NCBI GenBank assembly: GCA_902702965.1
Contig: CACRXP010001167.1
Span: 71,023-135,022, forward strand
Direction of reading: 5' to 3'
DNA: 64,000 nucleotides
Source of the DNA: Spirometra erinaceieuropaei
Lineage: Eukaryota; Platyhelminthes; Cestoda; Diphyllobothriidea; Diphyllobothriidae
Within the stretch, counting starts at the first letter, position 1, and every line of letters starts with the position of its first letter. This document shows positions 13,301-23,329 of this stretch, one piece after another. Below the pieces are notes generated by a model. It was not told where the DNA came from. It ran no database searches and was given only the letters and a program-made list of their open reading frames with translations. Made by a program: the position numbers and the translations under genes.

Positions 13301-16300
13301 GTTCTGTCAAATTGACCGTTACAGATCCGATTGGTCTAGAGGCAAAAGGTAAGCGACACATCAGCAATATGCCTTTTACTAGTAAAAAGAAAGCCAAGGT
13401 GATCTTCAAACTGTCAGACTGTTTGAATGAGACTAAATAGCCTCATAATATTGATGCTCTGGACTAAAGGGGGGCTTAACCTCACTGCATGAACTACATT
13501 TTCCTGTGCATTTATTACTTTGGTGAGAATTCTCGAGAGGTGAGGCCCCTCAAACTAATTTGACCGTGAAACGTAGGTTGGAGCGCACAAGATATTCCAG
13601 TTTTTTGCATTGAAATAAGGTTCGTTCGCGAAGGTGCGAGCACCAAGCCCTGCATACAAGACTGTGCTGCGACGAGCCAAATATTATGTCACCTGCTGTC
13701 ACCCTTGGCGCACGTGTCGGTGTTGCTATAGGTGAGACATCCCGGTCTTGAAATGTGAATCAAATTTAGATCAATTATTGCTACCTTAAGTGTGGTAAGT
13801 GGATAATTTCATTATGTGGCTGCCAAACACTCAACCCTGTCACTCCCTCCGTCCCACGAGGCAATTCAAGGCTACGTGATCACGCGATATATTAACTCCT
13901 GGTGGATAGAGAACTTGGAGCTTCTGAAGGAGATGAGGAACGGTAAGGAAGGCCCAGTCTTTCGAACCGCACTAGCCACTACCGTGAACGTAGACGACAA
14001 TGTTTTACTTAGGTCTGCAAGGCGTATTAGCGCAGTTTCGTTTTCTCCAGGCTTGTAAAGTCATCGTAGATTCCCTTTTTTGGGTCCTTGATTAGCACTG
14101 CGGATTGGTTTCTCAGTTGCCTTCTGACATCTCCATGATCCAACAATTGCTTCGGTTGATTGCTACTTTTAAGTGGCCATGGGCTTACCAACTTTGATAT
14201 CTTTCAATATATTTCCAAATCAAGCACATCCGTCGATCAAATTCACGTTGGAGATCAAAACGGCCGATTCGCTTACTTTCTTAAATGTTCTTCTAAGCAG
14301 GAGACCTAAGGGGAGTGTCCGAAGAAGCGTCTATCGGAAGAAAACCTGGTCTGGACAATACACGAACTTCGCCGGTCTTGTATCCATCCAACAAAAACGA
14401 AACTAGCTCGATGTTTGGCACAAAGAGCCAGAAAAACTTGCTCAACAGATAGCATCGAGGGAGAGCTTAGAAAAATCCAAGACTTCCTTCGCAAAATCGG
14501 GTATCCTGACAGGTTTATTGCAAAGAACATTGCCGAGAGATCGATAAAACCCGCCACACTGACTGCCGAAAAGAAAAATTTGTTCCTCAAAGTCCCTTTC
14601 CATGGGGACGCTGCGAGTGAACTCCTAAGGAGACGCCTTGATCAAGATGTCTCGCGAACCTTCCCAGCAGCAAGGGTTCGAATATCATTCTCTACTAACC
14701 CTATTTTTCGCGGAGAAGGTAAGGATAGGGCGCCACCCCACACCATCTCAGTGTGCATCTTCCTTCACTTTATCCTGTGGAGCAGGTGATATTAGTCGCA
14801 CGAGTTGGCGCTTATTCAAGAGAATACGGGAACACCTCCCGGCATGGCTGTAAAAAGGCGAAACGAGGAGCATAAGCAGCGTCATTCTGGCTCATGTGGT
14901 CGATTCCGACCCCAACGAAGCTTTTCTTGTGATCTATAAAGTCCCATCAAGCTATCCGAAACTACTGGCCAGCGCCTGTTAACAACAGCAGAAGCGGCCG
15001 TCATCGGATTACGAAAGTCGATCTTGTGCGAACAGAAGAACCACGTACAGGCCCCGCGCCTACAGGGGTCGAAGGTCGACTAACGCTGCAACTCTCAGCA
15101 CCCTTCCGATCTCACCCCGCCCCTGACACTGACTGCTATTACCCGCCCCCCTCCCCCGCATTCTCACACTCAGCCTGTGTTTTAAGGCGAACTTTAATCG
15201 ATTTCTCTTACCACTGACATGTTTTTACTTCTATCCCGTTCCCATATAACTGTTCTGGCCCGATGAGAATTTATCGAAAGTTACATATGCTCGCCACCTC
15301 GTCTTTTGATTACTGCTATGGGGATTTTCGCAACTTTAGATATCTTTCCCACCGACAATTAAACCTTTATCGCATGAACTGCCGATGTGGTTTTACGCAG
15401 TCTCTGTCTGCCTGAAACCTACTACTTCACACCAGGCACAGAAGACCTGTTAACAAAGATTGGGCCAGGCACCCGTTCAGCGTATTCCGTGAATCCAGCG
15501 AATCCTCGTATGTTGAAAGCCCACAGCCGAGAGCTCTCGAGAACTTTATATTTTTGGCTTCGCTTACTGTCCAGAATACCCGGAACTATGCTTAGATGAT
15601 TTTTTATGAGTTTCACCAGTCATTCCAGTCATTCCAGAATGCTCCAGCACTCGGAAAAGTCCAAACTCTGCCCTCTCACATCCGCACAAGCGGCTGAAAT
15701 CATTATCGGGCACTTTAGAATCAAGGGAAAGTTATGATATGAGACAGTGTAAAATCAATGAATGTTCGCTGTCAGACACAGACGAGTGTTACTGATAAAG
15801 AAGGAAGAATTACAATTGCTGTTTCTGGTTTTGTTGCCGTCACCGGTCGTCTATCGCCCAGCACCAGAGGGGAGGGATACCGATGTTTGAATAACAACTC
15901 TGTTGACTGTCAGCCAAGGACTCGCTTATTAGGCAGCAGCCGCACGTCACGCTATTCCCGATCAGAAGTATTCGCGGTTCAATAGGAGTGATGTTCATTA
16001 ATTTACCATGACTGCCTATCAGTATGCCACTATCTGCAGTGGCCAAAGATCAGGAAATCACAAGGCAAGGTGGAACACACGCATCCCCTCCAGAAAGAAT
16101 GATGAGCCGAGGAGACTTATCCCACTGTCACCTCTATTTAGCATATTTGCTTGTTCGTAACCGCTATCTGTAAGTGGTTGCGACCAGCATTTTTCCCAAA
16201 GAATTACTGATCCCCACTGGCTTGACGGATTAGCCAGCCAACATATAAAAAACTTTTGTTAGAACTACTTCAGACATTCTTTGAAAGCGTTATTGTTGTG

Positions 16301-16785
16301 GTCCGAGTCTCTGTGCTTTAACGGAATTGAGGTTCATAATGTTTGAATGCACATGCTTTATAAAAAAAACTCTGAACGAAGGTCCGTGAAGTTTCGATTT
16401 ATGTGCTGAATGTGATTTGCTTGCTGTCAGACAGGAGTGAGGCTGACTCAGGGTCTGGTTTGCTACTGTTCCCTGTATTATTTTGGTTTTCATACCATTA
16501 TTGCCAGCAGTCGATATGCTAAGTTTTACTACCACGCTAATTCTATCGAACCAGAGTGAAACCAGTCATTACATCATGGAGACACCAAAAGGCAAAAAAC
16601 GCGTGAACCTTTCGTATGCGTAAAAGGGAAGAATACTTACTTCTTCGGGAGGTATTTGCTCTGGTCGTACGCCGTGATTACAATGTTGTCTGTTTCAGTC
16701 AAGCGTCGCGCCACCTTCCACACCAGCTCAACCCCGAAGTAACAAGAGTTTTGGCCTCGAGTAGATGGCGTAGATTTTTCATTTC
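1230..16785 (-). CDS. Ferlin family protein, N-terminal part (C2A, linker, start of C2B); continues past left edge
   Basis: Ferlins are tail-anchored multi-C2 proteins that act in Ca2+-dependent membrane fusion and repair. Seven minus-strand exons were read by hand: 16785-16641, 13335-13236, 8649-8495, 8061-7951, 3193-3136, 2717-2523 and 1326-1230. All six junctions have AG/GT borders and agree in phase (861 nt, 287 residues). The order of C2A strands, an acid-rich linker and then a C2B with the IIEARNLPG and TPYYNKFF motifs matches otoferlin/dysferlin-type N-termini. The exon carrying the initiator Met and the first C2A strands must lie above 16785 and was not found. The remaining C2 domains and the transmembrane anchor lie outside the window. 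Introns of 0.2 to 4.8 kb hold repeats. Whether it is closer to otoferlin or dysferlin cannot be settled here. Confidence 0.9.
2523..3193 (-). CDS. Ferlin exons: linker end and C2B core
   Basis: Exon 3193-3136 (DPKLKPLTEATVLKPETFT) joins in phase to exon 2717-2523, which is 65 codons long. The second exon opens with VSVTIIEARNLPGTNINPIV and contains NTPYYNKFFPFEYY before IIRIK. This is the most conserved ferlin segment in the window and fixes the gene family. The donor is GTGAGA and the acceptor is TTACAG. Confidence 0.92.
6148..6425 (+). repeat. TTAGGG-like interstitial array plus 3' module (copy 1)
   Basis: About 95 bp of degenerate TTAGGG-type units (GGGGTTAGGGGTTAAGG and variants) end near 6242. 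They are followed by a ~180 bp non-repetitive module that includes CCGCGCATTCTGAATAG, CCCTATTACCAACGGTC and GGTGGGGCTACGTAAC. The same array-then-module order recurs at 26797-27192. TTAGGG is the usual telomere unit of flatworms, but these copies are too degenerate to be functional telomere. Confidence 0.8.
7951..8649 (-). CDS. Ferlin exons: C2A-C2B linker (two exons)
   Basis: Two exons, 8649-8495 and 8061-7951, are separated by a 433 bp intron. The first continues C2A with VSLSFDLYYRPPDKGEEGLD and ends in a highly acidic run (DEYEDEEVAEEEFE). The second is Ser/Asp-rich (GDSNFAELFDMQ, then HSSVLSAPIR). Low complexity and acidity fit the poorly conserved linker between C2A and C2B, so the assignment rests on phase, splice sites and position rather than on sequence similarity within the linker itself. 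Confidence 0.82.
11301..11380 (-). tRNA. tRNA-like sequence, probably a pseudogene or SINE head
   Basis: On the minus strand there is a clear B box (GGTTCGAATCC, 11310-11320) inside a perfect 5 bp T stem, and an A box-like TAGTTCAGGTGG (11362-11373). The anticodon stem pairs GGCT with AGCC around loop GTACTGA, which would give anticodon ACT. That is not a normal decoding tRNA, the acceptor stem pairs at only about five of seven positions, and the variable region is odd in length. It is therefore more likely a tRNA-derived repeat than a working tRNA gene. Confidence 0.5.
11924..12430. repeat. ~206 bp tandem repeat, two full units plus a shortened third
   Basis: The motif CCGTGCCCACA-A.TCCAC recurs 206 bp apart (near 11929 and 12135). 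The marker AACGATGACAATGAGGCTT occurs at 12076, 12274 and 12379. The third unit lacks roughly 100 bp. Open frames crossing the array are a by-product of the repeat and have no recognisable domain. Confidence 0.85.
12810..12910 (+). repeat. Partial copy of the array-associated module
   Basis: The stretch with CCCCTATTACCACCGGTCCC followed by GGCAGCTTTGAGTTTGCGG and GGGCTACCAAC matches the module after the TTAGGG-like arrays at 6.3 and 27.1 kb. No array or reverse transcriptase accompanies it here, which shows that the module can occur alone. Confidence 0.55.
13236..13335 (-). CDS. Ferlin exon: end of C2A domain
   Basis: The exon is bounded by CTCTAG and GTAAGT. It starts with the single base that completes a Lys codon from the 16641 exon and ends in phase 0. 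It encodes PIGSVTVNLTELIKKQ followed by LEEFLVDSNKMVTN. This matches the 'LIGTF...L(I/V)D.N' strand pair that closes C2A in ferlins. The perfect phase join to both neighbours is the main support. Confidence 0.88.
14210..15275 (+). mobile_element. Penelope-like element, lineage A, copy 2 (decayed)
   Basis: Translation starts inside the RT domain (NQAHPSIKFTLEI, then RRSVYRKKTWSGQYTNF) and continues in another frame (AQRARKTCSTDSIEGELRKI through LLRRRLDQDVSRTFPAARVR) towards a GIY-YIG segment, GDISRTSWRLFKRIREHLPA, where the usual YIG Tyr is Asp. Stops and frameshifts are frequent. It matches copy 1 (27192-28490) over RT, linker, GIY-YIG and 3' tail, ending near the shared CCCGTTCCCATATAA. The 5' part of RT with the catalytic YVDD is missing. 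Confidence 0.85.
15276..16640. other. Ferlin intron, no recognised feature
   Basis: No coding similarity, repeat or RNA structure was recognised between the Penelope copy and the ferlin C2A exon. Short open frames here show no conserved motif. Confidence 0.5.
16641..16785 (-). CDS. Ferlin exon: middle of C2A domain
   Basis: This exon reads from a TTTAG acceptor to a GTAAGT donor. It enters with two bases of a split codon and leaves with two bases. The 47 complete codons contain VELVWKVARRLTETDNIVIT and AYDQSKYLPK, which correspond to the strands around the ferlin C2A 'FRWPVA...YSK' region. The upstream acceptor shows that at least one more 5' exon exists. Confidence 0.85.
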
Positions 16786-17579
16786 CTAAAAAGTGCAAGA
16801 CATGATATGGAATAGTATGTCGGACTTTTCAGTCTCTTCAGAAAGTAACGTGTGAGTTCGCGGTAAATCCTCCGGTGAAAACTTCCTCCGGTTCGCTCCG
16901 AAAGTTGATATTAATTTATGACTTAAAATTAACTAGTCACAAGACCCGACAGAACGTAAAAAATTGTGTCGAAGAATGTAGTGCACAAATTCCACACATT
17001 TATTTTTGTGGAAATAAAAAAAGCCTAATTAGCAAACCTGGTGTGCATGTCACAAATCGCACAGGGGAATCTGGGGGACACACTGTGGATCCAAAACCCC
17101 TACAGATGCGTCATGCAACAGTAGAAAGTCGGTGAAACAGGTGTCTGGATTCTAAGTTATAACCTCTGCTGGGTGTATGGCAAAAGATTTAAAAATTATT
17201 AAATATTAGGGCCTGCAAAATTTCCTCTTCATAAAATATAACAGAATAAAGTGCCTATTTTGTAGTGCATAAAGTAAATTAAACCAAAATGACAAGATAT
17301 TTTAATCGTAGTAATGGTTTTTGTTTTCGGTTGATAGCATCAAAGGATAATCTTCAAAGGAAGGGCTGCAACTAAGACATCCCGGTGAACAGAACGACGC
17401 TCTGTTCACTACACCTCGGCACTTGAATGCAGTACTGCCTCCAAAATATTTGAAGCACTTTCTTCCCGGAATGAATTTAAAGCATATAGAATTTACTGGC
17501 ACCAACGAAATTCGTGACGTAGTCTAATTCATATTCATTGGTCCTGCTAAAGTTTTTCCAATTCCACTGGCAAACAATG
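16786..17579. other. Unassigned sequence upstream of the most 5' ferlin exon found
   Basis: This should contain, or lead towards, the missing first ferlin exon on the minus strand. No exon with a C2A start and the required one-base phase was recognised. Confidence 0.4.
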
Positions 17580-17930
17580 CCCTGCCATTGCGCGTTATCT
17601 CAAATTGTGCTTATGAATTTACACGTCCTTATGTATGCAGGTACATTGGGCGAACACAAAGGCATTTGACAGCCCATTCAGTTGATCATCTTCCTAAATG
17701 GTTTCTAAAGCAGAAAAACAAAATTCCTCTATATTCTACCACGAAACAGCTTCTAGATAGCGGTCACTCCGTTGACCCCCAAAAACCTCCTGAATACTTT
17801 TTCTGGTTAACACAACTCGGACACTGCGCCACATGGAAACAACACACATACAGCAGGGAAAAGCCGACCTATGCAAACAGCCAGACCGATTGGTAAACTT
17901 CAGTTTACCCAATCGTTTGATTTACACACT
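17580..17930 (+). mobile_element. Penelope-like element, lineage B, GIY-YIG end (frameshifted)
   Basis: The frame reads SNCAYEFTRPYVCRYIGRTQ and later AHSVDHLPKWFLK and LLDSGHSVDP, which matches the GIY-YIG endonuclease domain found intact at 57961-58410 (CIYEFTC...CKYIGRTQRQL). After HSVDP the frame shifts. The C-terminal end (KADLCKQPDRLVNFSLP) is seen in another frame. The copy is therefore defective and 5'-truncated. Confidence 0.82.
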
Positions 17931-20077
17931 CCCTTGCGAGTTAACTTCCCTCTTTTTCCTTGCCTTAATTGCATCCTTAAGTTACCATTTTCATTAATAA
18001 GTCTGTGTGTGCTAAACAACGACCTTGCTGTCTTGCATCGATTTTCTGTGCAAATTCAATTTCTGCATGCTTCTTATTCGTTTGTGATGTAATGCTACAA
18101 GGGTTTGCAATCTATGATCTTCTGAAATATCTGTATTTCGGGAAGATACACTAAAACCTTTCTGTAAAAGTAGCTAAAATAATGGGTTTACCGATTTCAA
18201 GCAGTGACAGTCGACAGAGTATACGTTATGTACTCAGACAAAGCAACATATAACTAGTAGAGAAAACGCGCGATCATTATATTTTACTGTTGGATTGTTG
18301 TGGATTTTCTTACTATGAAGGGTTTTCATTGTGACAATCTATGCAGTCATAGATGTATGGCTGAATTAAGACCAGTGACAATACAATCTTAAAAGTGAAA
18401 TTTGGGCCGGGGAGTCAAACAGAAGGCCTCAGTCTTATTAAGATCAAACCAACAAATCAGTTTTTGTGTTGGACAAGGGTTCAAACAGAAGCATTGCAGC
18501 TGGTGATTCGCTCTAAAGTAGACTGCAAACGAATGATTTTAAAATGTCGATTTTTTGCAGAAAGTGGGCGCAAATGAGTGTACACTCAAGCTTCCTCATC
18601 TTGTACGGCAATTTTTAGCTTCTGGTGACAGTGAGAGCGCTGGTCGTAAAACTAACAACCCAGCTTTCTGATTCCGTGTTTATACTTGACAGTTCTTCCA
18701 TTACCTCTAAGCGTACATTAATGACCTTCCCGCCCTGGGTATCACTTAACAAACATGATGAGTGTCAGTGGCTGTCTGATAACCGAGTCCGGCTAATTTT
18801 ACCGGAGTGTTACTTATACACCCATATGGACTCAACAATGAAAAATTTCACATTCTCACAGTTTCGTGTCTTCTAGGTTGATGAAAAGCCATACATGAAC
18901 CGGGCACTACGAATGGCATGTAAAACTGTCATTTTAAAAAAATTTTTTCGAAATCCCAATGAATAACAATATGACACAAAACATCCTCAATTCGAGCATC
19001 GAAGTAATTGGGGGGTCGCACCAAAAAAAGAAAAAGGCCTGTAACTGCACAATTTGGAATGAGATTGCTAACTAAGTTCAACAAATTTTATCAGTGTTAC
19101 CACTTTCTAACTGGCTGATAGCAGACCAGGCTTGTCAAGCATGTATTTTCACACTAATATCGGAGCACAGTCCAGTAACTAAAGTGCAAACAACACGCGC
19201 GCGTCATCCGAATTTGAAATGTCGTTTGACTTTACCTACACGAATTAGCCTCATTTGATAATATTTCCCACAATTCACGCCAGCCGCCCGATTTTGCGCT
19301 TTCATCCCACAAGTACGCTAATTTTCGCGAGTCAGTAGAACTTTGAAACATCGGTCCGATTCTCCAAGTTAACATTTTCTTTCTGCACGTAAAAATAGAC
19401 GAAATAGAGAAGTGTTTGTCCCACGAGAGACCCAGGCCACACCTTTGAAGTCACAGTTCTACGCAAACGTAGTTGATTTCATCCACTCTGCTCCATTAGA
19501 AAAGACTGCTCTCAACCTGCTTTGGTGGCTTTTGACTTTGCTGGATACGTGGACAAATACCATGAATAGGCATAATGAACCTAGTATAAAAATAAGGAGC
19601 ATGGTAGTATTAAACTTTTCAACCAACCGAATCCACCTACCGGTGATAAAAAAAACTACCATCTTTTTATAATAGCTAATCTGGCCCATGGAGAAGGGTC
19701 ACAGAAGACTACGCTGAGAAACGCTCCTTGATTTTTTGCCAAAGCCGTTCATCTGATGCATTTTTTCTTGTCGTTCTCCTGAAAAAAGCGATTGTCAGCT
19801 CCTCACCCACCGCCTGACGTGAAAATTTTGTCCGTACTGTGGGGCCGTGAAGAGAATACATTGTAGCCTTCGGACAAAATCATGCCCGCACAAGTAAACA
19901 ATGCGCCATCCCATAATGGGTGATTGGCAATTAACTATGGAAGGGCAAGGTAGGTAGGAATAACCGGAGATTTGGAAAATGAGAAATTGACGCGGACCGA
20001 ATTCGGATGCGGTGCAATAGCAAACTGACTGCTAAGCCTCTAAAGCACCTTAGGCCTCACCTTCGACTGAGCAGTTC
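17931..20077. other. No recognised gene
   Basis: AT-rich DNA with only short open frames. No domain, RNA gene or repeat was recognised by eye. Confidence 0.45.
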
Positions 20078-21397
20078 CAGTAGATGTGTTATTTCATGAA
20101 ATGTTGATCGAAATTCCGAAACATGTTTTCGATTCGAAAAAAATTACTTAAGTACGGTTGCAACGTTAATAACATTGCAGCATAACCCCAAGCATTTCAG
20201 TCCCGTCAAGATGTGGGCCTTTGAGTGAGTTTCTTTACGGCCATCTGCAAAACTATAATCTGTATAGAATGACTACGTGAGCAGCATCAGTTGCTCCTAT
20301 TAGCTTTAGATGCCCTTGTATATCTGATTACATTTTATAGAAAACGTACACAAAAATATTGTTTCTTGTACTAATTTGGTAGAAAGCTACATTTTCTTTA
20401 GAATTTCTGATGTTGTCCTGCAGAGCTCTTGGTCGGCCCTTCGTTGGAAGGATGACATTCACTGACCTGTACCGCCCCAAGGAGCCGGCACAGCTGAAAT
20501 GTCTACATTGTTTCATTGTTCTGCACACCCACACGTAATTGTTTGGTAAAAGTAAAGTTCAATTGAAAAAACTTGGCGCGGAGAGCAGTCAGGTAGTAAA
20601 AAAATGTCCGAAATGATGCTATATGGAATGCATACGTCTGCCAGTGAAGCAGGAGTTTAAAACGCTAGTGCATTTGTTACACAACAGTTGGAATTTTCTT
20701 ACCCCATACCCCACATACCTACTCCTTGCCAAATGTCTTCTTAAGGAGGGAGTGTCTTTCGGATTTAAAAGGGTTTATGATCATGAGTTTTGTTAGGACC
20801 ATTAAATGTCCATTCTTACATCATCGCACCAACACGTTTATTAGTTCTTGTTGTAAAGTACGCAACTCGCTCCACGTCCGTCGCATAATTTCATGAGTGA
20901 CTTATGACGACTTCCAAACAGCCTAGAGGAATATGTGTCATCCCTTGGAATGAATGTATAAAGCATGTAATTTAGAAACCTTGAATGCAAGTGCATCAGC
21001 CGATGGGACAAAAATTATCCAGTAATCCAAAGTGATCTTGAAAATCGAAAGATACTCCCTCTTCAATTGGAAATCTTTAAAAAGCTGTAATTTTCTAGAA
21101 AATGAGTATAATAAACAATATTTTTTGCAAGTTTTCTATAAAACGTAATTGGATATGTAGGGCATCTAAAGCTAATAGGGGCAATTGATGCTGCTTACGT
21201 AGTCATTCTGTAGAGACTATAGTTTTTGCAGCTGGCCGTAAAGAAACTCATTCAAAGGACGGTAACCTGACGTGAGTGAAATGTTTGTGGTTATGCTGCA
21301 ATATTATTAACGTTACAACCGTACTTTAGTAATTTTTTCCAATCGAAATCATATTTGGGAATTTCGGTCAACATTTAATGAAATAGCACATCTACTG
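20078..21397. mobile_element. Foldback element with long terminal inverted repeats
   Basis: The left arm (about 20078-20405) is the reverse complement of the right arm (about 21075-21397). The outermost bases CAGTAGATGTG pair with CACATCTACTG. Inside the arms, long runs such as TTAGCTTTAGATGCCCTTG pair with the complement at 21162-21180, and TTACGGCCATCTGCAAAAC pairs with the complement near 21225-21243. The ~670 bp centre has no recognisable transposase. This is the structure of a foldback or long-TIR non-autonomous DNA element. No clear target-site duplication could be read. Confidence 0.85.
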
Positions 21398-21799
21398 TAT
21401 TCCAGCCTCTCCTGCTAGTCAAAAGAATAAACTGACATATCCTTCGATAGAGCCGCCATGTAACCCTCTCCTTCAGTATGCGTCACTATTTCTGCCGGGA
21501 TTCCAATACAAGCTTTGTGTGTGCAGAAGAAGTCAGTTGTGTTTTGCATTGTGTCAGGCGTTTGATACAATCGAGTAATTTGACATAAAATAGACCACTC
21601 CACTTAGGGAGGACTGTGAGAAATACGAGAGTGGCAAACAGTTTATTTGAATTCTCTTATGGGAAATACAGTTGCCTCTAACTGCGGAATGTGAGTCACC
21701 CAATGTCTTCTTAAAGAAGTATGCACACTGGTGTATTGTGATGAGAAATTTGCTGGGCGTGTGAGCCAGTCCTTCCACGCCACCCATCTGCCGTTTTCA

Positions 21800-21958
21800 A
21801 GGACCAAAATCGATAACGCAAAATCGGAAGCGTTCTGATAGAACATTTCTACGCTCTGTTTTTTCTTATTGTCATCATTGTCCTTGACCAGTGCTCCGAC
21901 CAGGAGCTCTGAGGGTGACAGTTCATATACCACTACGACAACAGTATCTGGCATATAA
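21800..21958 (-). CDS. Candidate exon of a histidine acid phosphatase
   Basis: After a TATATGCCAG acceptor the minus strand reads DTVVVVVYELSPSE and then KKKQSVEMFYQNASD. This resembles the C-terminal block of lysosomal/prostatic-type acid phosphatases, where a 'FEL...' strand is followed by 'VEMYFRNES'. The region after ASD does not match the family's 'LPGC..CPL' segment, and the exon with the catalytic AHDTT was not found, so this may be a pseudogene or a chance likeness. The exon end is uncertain. Confidence 0.35.
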
Positions 21959-23159
21959 ACCACATAACTCTAACGTCAATAGTTCATCTGGTAACCGCAT
22001 TGGTTCGCCAAAAGCGCGTGCAAAATGGGTGAAAACGCAAAGCCAAAAAAGTGTTTGTCATTTGCTTCGTAAAAAGGTTACAAAGAATTAGGAAGGTAAA
22101 TTTTGGTTGATCAGGACTTTAAAGGTAAGAACACCTTCTGCTTCCGAGTGTGTTAGACAGCGTACTACTGTTTTCTTACTTGGACTCCATGAGGACTTCT
22201 AGGCTTGTGAATAGAGACATTCGACTTCCAAAGGCAACATGGCTTTTCGACACTTCTTACTTTAGCATAGCTGTTTACAGGCAGTCTCGTTCTGCGGTGA
22301 TCTAACTGTCGGAGATTCTATCAAGCCTAATTTTGTAAACTTCCATTGTTTCCAGATAAATTTTCAGGCTGGAGGTAGATTTATCCAGATGCATTATCTT
22401 GGCTGACGTAAAGTTAGCTCGCTCAGTTTCAAGGAATTCGAACCGAACTTCACCTTTCCATAGTCTTTATCTGTTTATTTTATAAGGTGCAAAGATTTGT
22501 TACGGGATATGATGGAGAGGTTTTCTCCTACGTCGTAAGAGCTGGGTGGACGATGGCACTGGTGGAAGACTTACTCGCTGCATGTGGTCAGCAGCGAAAC
22601 AAACAGTAAGGAGCACCAGTTGGCGAAAAATTTGTCCTACTGTTCATCGGCAAAAAGTGTCCCCAGTTTCTGCCGTAGATATTGTCTCAAAGGAGACATG
22701 CATCTGGAACACAAGTCTAGAACCTGACTTATGACCCTTATCTGCTAGGCGCCTTTGACTCTAAGTGATCCCCGCGGCATGTTTCGCATCCGACGGGGCT
22801 GACGTCTGTGTGACACTATGCGCAAACTCAGAAACACCAAAGTTGTCTGTTTGACAAAATCAGAATGAGCTTGCGTGAGTGCTGAAACAGGGAATTTATT
22901 CATTAAGGTCGGTTATGAGAAATATGACATTTACGCAGACAGCAAAGATTTTCGCTGTAAATTATCTGCAGCCATGTATTTGACGTGAATTCGGTAGTAA
23001 GTGATTTGTTTCCTCACAGCAAGCATGCAGCCGTGGTGGGATTTTCCTGTTTTTCATAGTCGCTCTCCGTTCGTAAATTTTGCGATTATTAGGAAAGTGA
23101 TTTGCGGGACCTGTAGCACTTTTTGTCCGTATAGTCATTGCGGGATGTTTGAAGGCGTA

Positions 23160-23275
23160 AAATTTCCGAAATAATGAAGAGAGCATCGCAAATGTTAACG
23201 TTACTGTCGATTCTCGTGCGTTGCTTCATCATTCTACTTCTGCAGACCATTGGACGTGTCAGTTTAACTGTCTCA
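23160..23275 (-). CDS. Possible second acid phosphatase exon
   Basis: On the minus strand an open segment with DSNVNICDALFIISEILRLQ lies upstream of the candidate exon at 21.9 kb and in the correct order. It resembles the acid phosphatase 'NVYDTLFCEQ...LP' segment only weakly. The N-terminal RHGxRTP motif was not found nearby. It is given as a lead, not as an established gene. Confidence 0.22.
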
Positions 23276-23329
23276 CGCAAATTTATGCAAAATTCGTTGG
23301 TGACTATTGTAATTGCGTAAATCATCTAG

